Origin: Salinadaptatus halalkaliphilus | GTDB taxonomy: Archaea > Halobacteriota > Halobacteria > Halobacteriales > Natrialbaceae | NCBI RefSeq assembly: GCF_006543045.1 | Contig: NZ_RBZW01000022.1 | Coordinates: 1-64,000 of the forward strand | Reading direction: 5' to 3' | Length of the DNA stretch: 64,000 nucleotides | In this document: positions 60,326 to 64,000 of the stretch, piece after piece | How positions within the stretch are numbered: the first letter of the stretch is position 1 | Layout of the letters: each line of letters starts with the position of its first letter | Made by a program: the position numbers and the translations under genes | Notes under the pieces: model-generated | Told to the model about the DNA's origin: nothing | The model's input: only the letters and a program-made list of their open reading frames with translations | Database searches by the model: none

Positions 60326-61708
60326 TCACTCGAACGTCGTTTCTGTCTCCGAGAGCTGTTCGACGCTCGAGCGGACGGCGGCGACGCTGTCGCGTTGTTC
60401 CCGCGTGGCCTCGGCGATCGTCTCGAGGTCGTCTTGCAGGGCGGCCATCTCGTCGACGGCGGAATCGACGGTCGCGGCGATTTCCTCGCTGCCACTTGCC
60501 TGATCGTCGATCGCCGTCGCGACTTCGTCGACGCCGGTCGCGACGTCGGCGACGGCCGTCGAGATGTCGTCGAGTCGCGCCAGGGCGTTTTCGACTCGGT
60601 CGACGCCCTCGTCGATCCGATCGGTCGTCGTCTCGAGGCTGTCTGCGGTCGTCCCGATTTCGGATTGGATCTCCTCGATCGTCGATTCGATGCGCCCGGC
60701 CTGTTCCTGGGTGTCTTCGGCGAGGGATTTCACTTCGCTGGCGACGACCGAGAAACCGGCCCCGTCTTCCCCGGCCTGTGCGGCTTCGATCTGTGCATTG
60801 AGCGCGAGAATGTTGGTCTGTCTGGCGATGTCGTTGATGACGTCGACGATCGCCTCGATTTCGTCGACGCTGTCGTGGAGCGTTGCCATGTCATCCGAGA
60901 CCGCTTGGGCGGCCTCGGAGACCTCGGTCATCGTGTCGATGGCGTCGCTTGCGGAATCGGCACCGTCTTCAACCAGTTCGGCGGCGTCGTCGCTACTCTC
61001 TCTGACGGTTTCCGTCGTCGAAGCGATCTCTTCGATCGTCGCACTCTGGTTCGAGACCTCCGTCGCGACCGTCTCCATTCGCTCGGTCTGATCGACACCG
61101 CGGTCGCGAACCTCGGTGATCGTCTCCGTGATCGATTCCGACGATGCCTCGAGCGCTTCGACTTCGGCTCTGACGCGTTCGGAGACCGTCTCCTGAAGGT
61201 TCTCGTAGGCCTGTTGCTGTTGGACAAACTCGGTGACGTCCGGCGTCACCTCGAACGCGCCGACCGGATCGCCGTTTGGGTCGCGCAACGGGACGGCGTA
61301 GACCTGGTGGTAGTAGTCCGTCGTCGGAATCGTTCGTGTATCGTCCTCACTGATCGCCTCGTTCCGTCTGATGACCGTCTCGGCGAGCGTTTCGTCTTCG
61401 CCTTCGGTGCCTAAAAACTCGTAGGCGTTCATCCCGAGAACCTCTTCCGGTGCGGTTCCGTTGATCCGCTCGATCGCCCGATTCCAGTTCGTTATTTCGC
61501 CGTCTTCGGCGACCGCGAACGCTCCCTCCGGGAAGGCGGCGACCAATTGTGCGAACATCGAATGCCAGAAATCCCGCTCCTCGCGGAGCCGCTCGCGCTC
61601 GTCGAGCCCCTCGGTCTCGAGCGAATCGAGATACTGCTCGAGGAGTGCGGATTCACCTTGACTATCGGTAACAGATCCCACATGATTGTCGCGTATCGTT
61701 TCGCTCAT
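60326..61708 (-). CDS. PAS-domain methyl-accepting chemotaxis transducer (soluble)
   Basis: The 460-residue protein has no TM helices. A PAS domain spans about 50-165 (FPEGAFAVAEDGEITNWNRA, EVLGMNAYEFLG, GAFEVTPDVTEF), then a long coiled coil, and the MCP signalling hairpin DIARQTNILALNAQIEAAQ with GFSVVASEVKSLAED. It should signal to CheA/CheW from the cytoplasm, sensing an internal ligand or redox state through PAS. ATG at 61708 (MSETIRDNHVG). Confidence 0.9.
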   Translation of the reverse strand: MSETIRDNHVGSVTDSQGESALLEQYLDSLETEGLDERERLREERDFWHSMFAQLVAAFPEGAFAVAEDGEITNWNRAIERINGTAPEEVLGMNAYEFLGTEGEDETLAETVIRRNEAISEDDTRTIPTTDYYHQVYAVPLRDPNGDPVGAFEVTPDVTEFVQQQQAYENLQETVSERVRAEVEALEASSESITETITEVRDRGVDQTERMETVATEVSNQSATIEEIASTTETVRESSDDAAELVEDGADSASDAIDTMTEVSEAAQAVSDDMATLHDSVDEIEAIVDVINDIARQTNILALNAQIEAAQAGEDGAGFSVVASEVKSLAEDTQEQAGRIESTIEEIQSEIGTTADSLETTTDRIDEGVDRVENALARLDDISTAVADVATGVDEVATAIDDQASGSEEIAATVDSAVDEMAALQDDLETIAEATREQRDSVAAVRSSVEQLSETETTFE

Positions 61709-61867
61709 TATGCAGGAAACCAGACGCAGCACATATAATCTCATTGGCCAGTTCGATATCGCACGATTCGGCGGTAGCTCTCGTCCGTCATCCTCTCCCA
61801 GCGTCCCGAACGGCATGGCCGGCGGTCCTCGTAACCCCCTTATAGCCACAGCCATCTATCACAGCAC

Positions 61868-63046
61868 ATGCATCCGCCAGGGGCCGACACCGTCCTCGTC
61901 CGCCACGGGGATATCAACACCAAGAGCAACGTCGTCAAGCGTCGGATGGTCGAGTTGCTCGTCGACAATCTCGCGGCCCTTCTCGAGGACCGATCGATCG
62001 GCGGCGACGTCGAGCACCGGTGGAACCGACCGTTGATTCACACGACTGAAGACGACATCGCCCCAGCGACCGCGGCCGCGACCGACGCCTTCGGCGTCGT
62101 CTCTGCGAGTGCCTGTCGTACCGTCAGCACCGAGAAAGCACGGATTCTCGAGACTCTCGTCGAAATTGCGGACGAGTGTTACGATGGCGGGACGTTCGCC
62201 GTCGACGCTCGGCGGGCCGACAAGACCCTTCCCTACGACAGCGAGGATCTGGCACGTGAGGCTGGGACGGCAATCTGGGAGACCGTCGAAGACGAGTTCG
62301 ACCCCGAAGTGGATCTCGACGACCCCGATCTCATCTTCGGCGTCGAAGTCCGCGAGGACGCCGCATACGTTTACCTCGAGTCAGCTCCTGGCCCCGGTGG
62401 ACTCCCGCTTGCCTCTCAGGAACGGGTCGTCGCGCTGGTCAGTGGCGGCATCGACTCGCCGGTCGCAGCCTATGAGATGATGCGACGCGGGAGTCCGATC
62501 GTGCCAGCCTACGTCGACCTCGGGGCGTACGGCGGGATCGATCACGAGGCGCGAGCGATGGAGACGGTCCGAACCCTCTCGCGATACGCGCCCAACCAGG
62601 AGCTGCCCGTCTACAAGGTCCCCGGCGGCGAGGCAGTCGACCTCCTGGTTCGGGAGATGGAACAGGGACGGATGCTCTCGCTGCGACGGTTCTTCTACCG
62701 GATCGGCGAAGTGCTTGCCCACCGCGTCGACGCCCACGCCATCGTCACCGGCGAAGCCGTCGGCCAGAAATCCAGCCAGACCATGCAAAACCTCGGGGTC
62801 ACCAGTCGCGCGACGGATCTGCCGATCCACCGGCCGCTGTTGACCCGGGACAAACAGGACATCGTCGCGCAGGCCCGCGAGATCGACACCTTCACCCAGT
62901 CGACGATCAACGCCGGCTGCAACCGCGTCGCACCCGACCGCGTCGAGACCAACGCCCGCCACGGGGTGTTGCTCGAGCACGAACCCGACGGTCTCCTCGA
63001 GCGCGCCGAGGAGGCGGCGCGAAACGCGGAACTGGTCGATCCGTAA
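61868..63046 (+). CDS. thiI: tRNA 4-thiouridine sulfurtransferase ThiI
   Basis: The 392-residue protein has an N-terminal ferredoxin-like/THUMP region (NTKSNVVKRRMVELLVDNLA, FAVDARRADKTLPYDSEDLA), then the PP-loop VALVSGGIDSPVAAYEM (192-197) and GEAVGQKSSQTMQNL. It adenylates U8 of tRNA before sulfur transfer. The C-terminal rhodanese domain of bacterial ThiI is absent, as in archaea. Its Cys-containing motif INAGCNRVAPD is present. Confidence 0.92.
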   Translation: MHPPGADTVLVRHGDINTKSNVVKRRMVELLVDNLAALLEDRSIGGDVEHRWNRPLIHTTEDDIAPATAAATDAFGVVSASACRTVSTEKARILETLVEIADECYDGGTFAVDARRADKTLPYDSEDLAREAGTAIWETVEDEFDPEVDLDDPDLIFGVEVREDAAYVYLESAPGPGGLPLASQERVVALVSGGIDSPVAAYEMMRRGSPIVPAYVDLGAYGGIDHEARAMETVRTLSRYAPNQELPVYKVPGGEAVDLLVREMEQGRMLSLRRFFYRIGEVLAHRVDAHAIVTGEAVGQKSSQTMQNLGVTSRATDLPIHRPLLTRDKQDIVAQAREIDTFTQSTINAGCNRVAPDRVETNARHGVLLEHEPDGLLERAEEAARNAELVDP

Positions 63047-63136
63047 CTGCCAGGGTCGAACGCCGCTGGCGGGCGATCGCCACTCGCGCCCGAGAGACGA
63101 AACCGACATTACGAACTTCCGCCACAGTGGCACATA

Positions 63137-63754
63137 GTGACCCGCGTCTGTCTCATCGGCGACGACGACTGCAATCTGCAGTACGAACTCCTCTCCCGGG
63201 AGACCTCCCGGGACGCGCTCGCGACCTACGACCTCGAGCGCCCCTTCGCGAACTCGCTTGCGGTTCGGACCGTCAGCATCGGCGCGGCCATCTCGCTGTT
63301 GAACGACCTCCAGTGGTATCTCACCCGCTTCGTCGAGGAGGCGCTCGTCCTCGAGCCGAGCATCAGCGACGACGAATGGCTGTCGCGGCCGCTGGCCGAA
63401 CGGCTTCGAAACGGGGACGCAGACCCCGCCGAGACGCGTGAGTTCTACAAGGTCTACGGTCTCGAGCGCGAGTCCGGCGAGTCGGACGGGACGAGTGGCG
63501 ACTCGAAAGCGGCTGCGGCCGAAGCTAATTCGAGAGCCGCCGGGGACGACGACTCGAGTCCTCCGACGGACGAGGAGCCAGCACAGCCGGGGGACGACGG
63601 CGGACAGACACAGCCGGCAGCGGGTCGACCGCGGCTCGTCGAACCACTGTACGTTCGGCGGACGGGCGGCGAGTTGCCGGCCTACGATCTCCGCGATGTC
63701 TCGGAGACACTCGTGGTTCGGGTGACCGAATCCGAGTACGCGTCGGCGCCATAG
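63137..63754 (+). CDS. DUF5804-like haloarchaeal protein
   Basis: The 205-residue protein has a conserved N-terminal half (CLIGDDDCNLQYELLSRETS, RTVSIGAAISLLNDLQWYLT, FVEEALVLEPSISDDEWL), an Asp/Ser/Ala-rich low-complexity linker (about 115-160) and a conserved C-terminus (RPRLVEPLYVRRTGG). No enzymatic motif is seen. It starts with GTG at 63137. Confidence 0.62.
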   Translation: MTRVCLIGDDDCNLQYELLSRETSRDALATYDLERPFANSLAVRTVSIGAAISLLNDLQWYLTRFVEEALVLEPSISDDEWLSRPLAERLRNGDADPAETREFYKVYGLERESGESDGTSGDSKAAAAEANSRAAGDDDSSPPTDEEPAQPGDDGGQTQPAAGRPRLVEPLYVRRTGGELPAYDLRDVSETLVVRVTESEYASAP

Positions 63755-63762
63755 CGGCTCAG

Positions 63763-63963
63763 TTACTCTCGGACCACCCGTAAGACGGCCGCGACGACAG
63801 CGACCAGCAGCGCGATCGTGAGCCCGGAGACCAGTCCCAGACCGACGGCCGCTATCAGCGTATGCCCGGTCAGCAGTAAGCCGACGATGTTGAGCACCAC
63901 GAGTATCCCGCCGAACATGTACCACTCGATCGCCGTCCGCGGAATGATCGCGTCCCCTGCCAT
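63763..63963 (-). CDS. Small membrane protein with two TM helices
   Basis: The 66-residue protein has two hydrophobic segments: WYMFGGILVVLNIVGLLLTG and VGLGLVSGLTIALLVAVVAA, with a short charged end (LRVVRE). Small two-helix proteins of this kind are common in haloarchaea and usually uncharacterised. The stop lies close to the convergent end of the DUF5804 gene. Confidence 0.6.
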   Translation of the reverse strand: MAGDAIIPRTAIEWYMFGGILVVLNIVGLLLTGHTLIAAVGLGLVSGLTIALLVAVVAAVLRVVRE

Positions 63964-64000
63964 GGGTTTCAGTTCGCGTGCCCCGGATGAAAAGCCCCGC

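Noticed and set aside
62381-63925. Minus-strand frame of 514 codons at the right end
   Set aside because: It lies opposite thiI and the DUF5804 gene, whose motifs are clear, and has no family signature.
1-64000. tRNA, rRNA or CRISPR genes
   Set aside because: No cloverleaf-like sequence with a conserved T-arm, rRNA signature or regularly spaced repeat was recognised by eye. A covariance-model scan could still find a missed small RNA.

Overview
The window is a chromosomal segment of a halophilic archaeon (class Halobacteria). The encoded proteins are strongly acidic and most of the DNA is GC-rich. Marker genes include CetZ, HalOD1, SecF-SecD in archaeal order, a euryarchaeal aIF5B/IF-2, Pus10, Nob1, an archaeal-type S-adenosylmethionine synthetase, GGPP-type prenyl synthase, and many DUFs known only from haloarchaea. 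Relationship to the Natrialbales (Natrinema/Haloterrigena-like) is a guess. No rRNA, tRNA or CRISPR array was seen.

Layout. (1) 1-5.9 kb is an accessory island: an IS transposase tail, a divergent restriction endonuclease/C5-methyltransferase pair in relatively AT-rich DNA, a truncated HNH gene, a HicB-HicA pair, an orphan PIN toxin, a two-domain UspA and a TnpB relic. (2) 6-15.6 kb holds an acyl-CoA ligase, a frameshifted HTH-10 regulator, a HalOD1 protein, a complete tripartite tricarboxylate transporter (TctC-B-A), a DRE-TIM aldolase/synthase and a class III CoA-transferase. Together these suggest uptake and CoA-dependent metabolism of a carboxylate. (3) 15.7-28.6 kb is a cell-surface locus: two NodB-like deacetylases, an ATP-grasp ligase, two paralogous Tat-exported beta-helix proteins flanking an alkaline-phosphatase-superfamily enzyme, a Wzx-like flippase, a sugar epimerase and a membrane-anchored secreted protein. 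(4) 28.8-63.9 kb is mostly core genome (IF-2, Nob1, Pgi, SecFD, RNase HII, Pus10, CetZ, SppA, Dph6, prenyl synthase, FKBP, CYTH, MetK, MCP, ThiI), with two VapBC toxin-antitoxin modules.

The most striking feature is a family of about 80-bp palindromic elements with TACGG...CCGTA ends. At least nine copies, plus fragments, are scattered through the window. Seven copies are flanked by perfect 3-bp direct repeats, always TGA/TCA, as expected of target-site duplications. Insertions lie exactly on TGA stop codons (four genes), one base past a stop, in a start codon (creating an ATG), and inside a cation-exchanger gene, which is broken. Removing 80 bp plus one 3-bp repeat from that gene restores a 336-codon frame. 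The inner arms change between copies but keep base pairing, so a hairpin or cruciform is probably maintained. The elements look like non-autonomous MITEs that use stop codons as benign landing sites.
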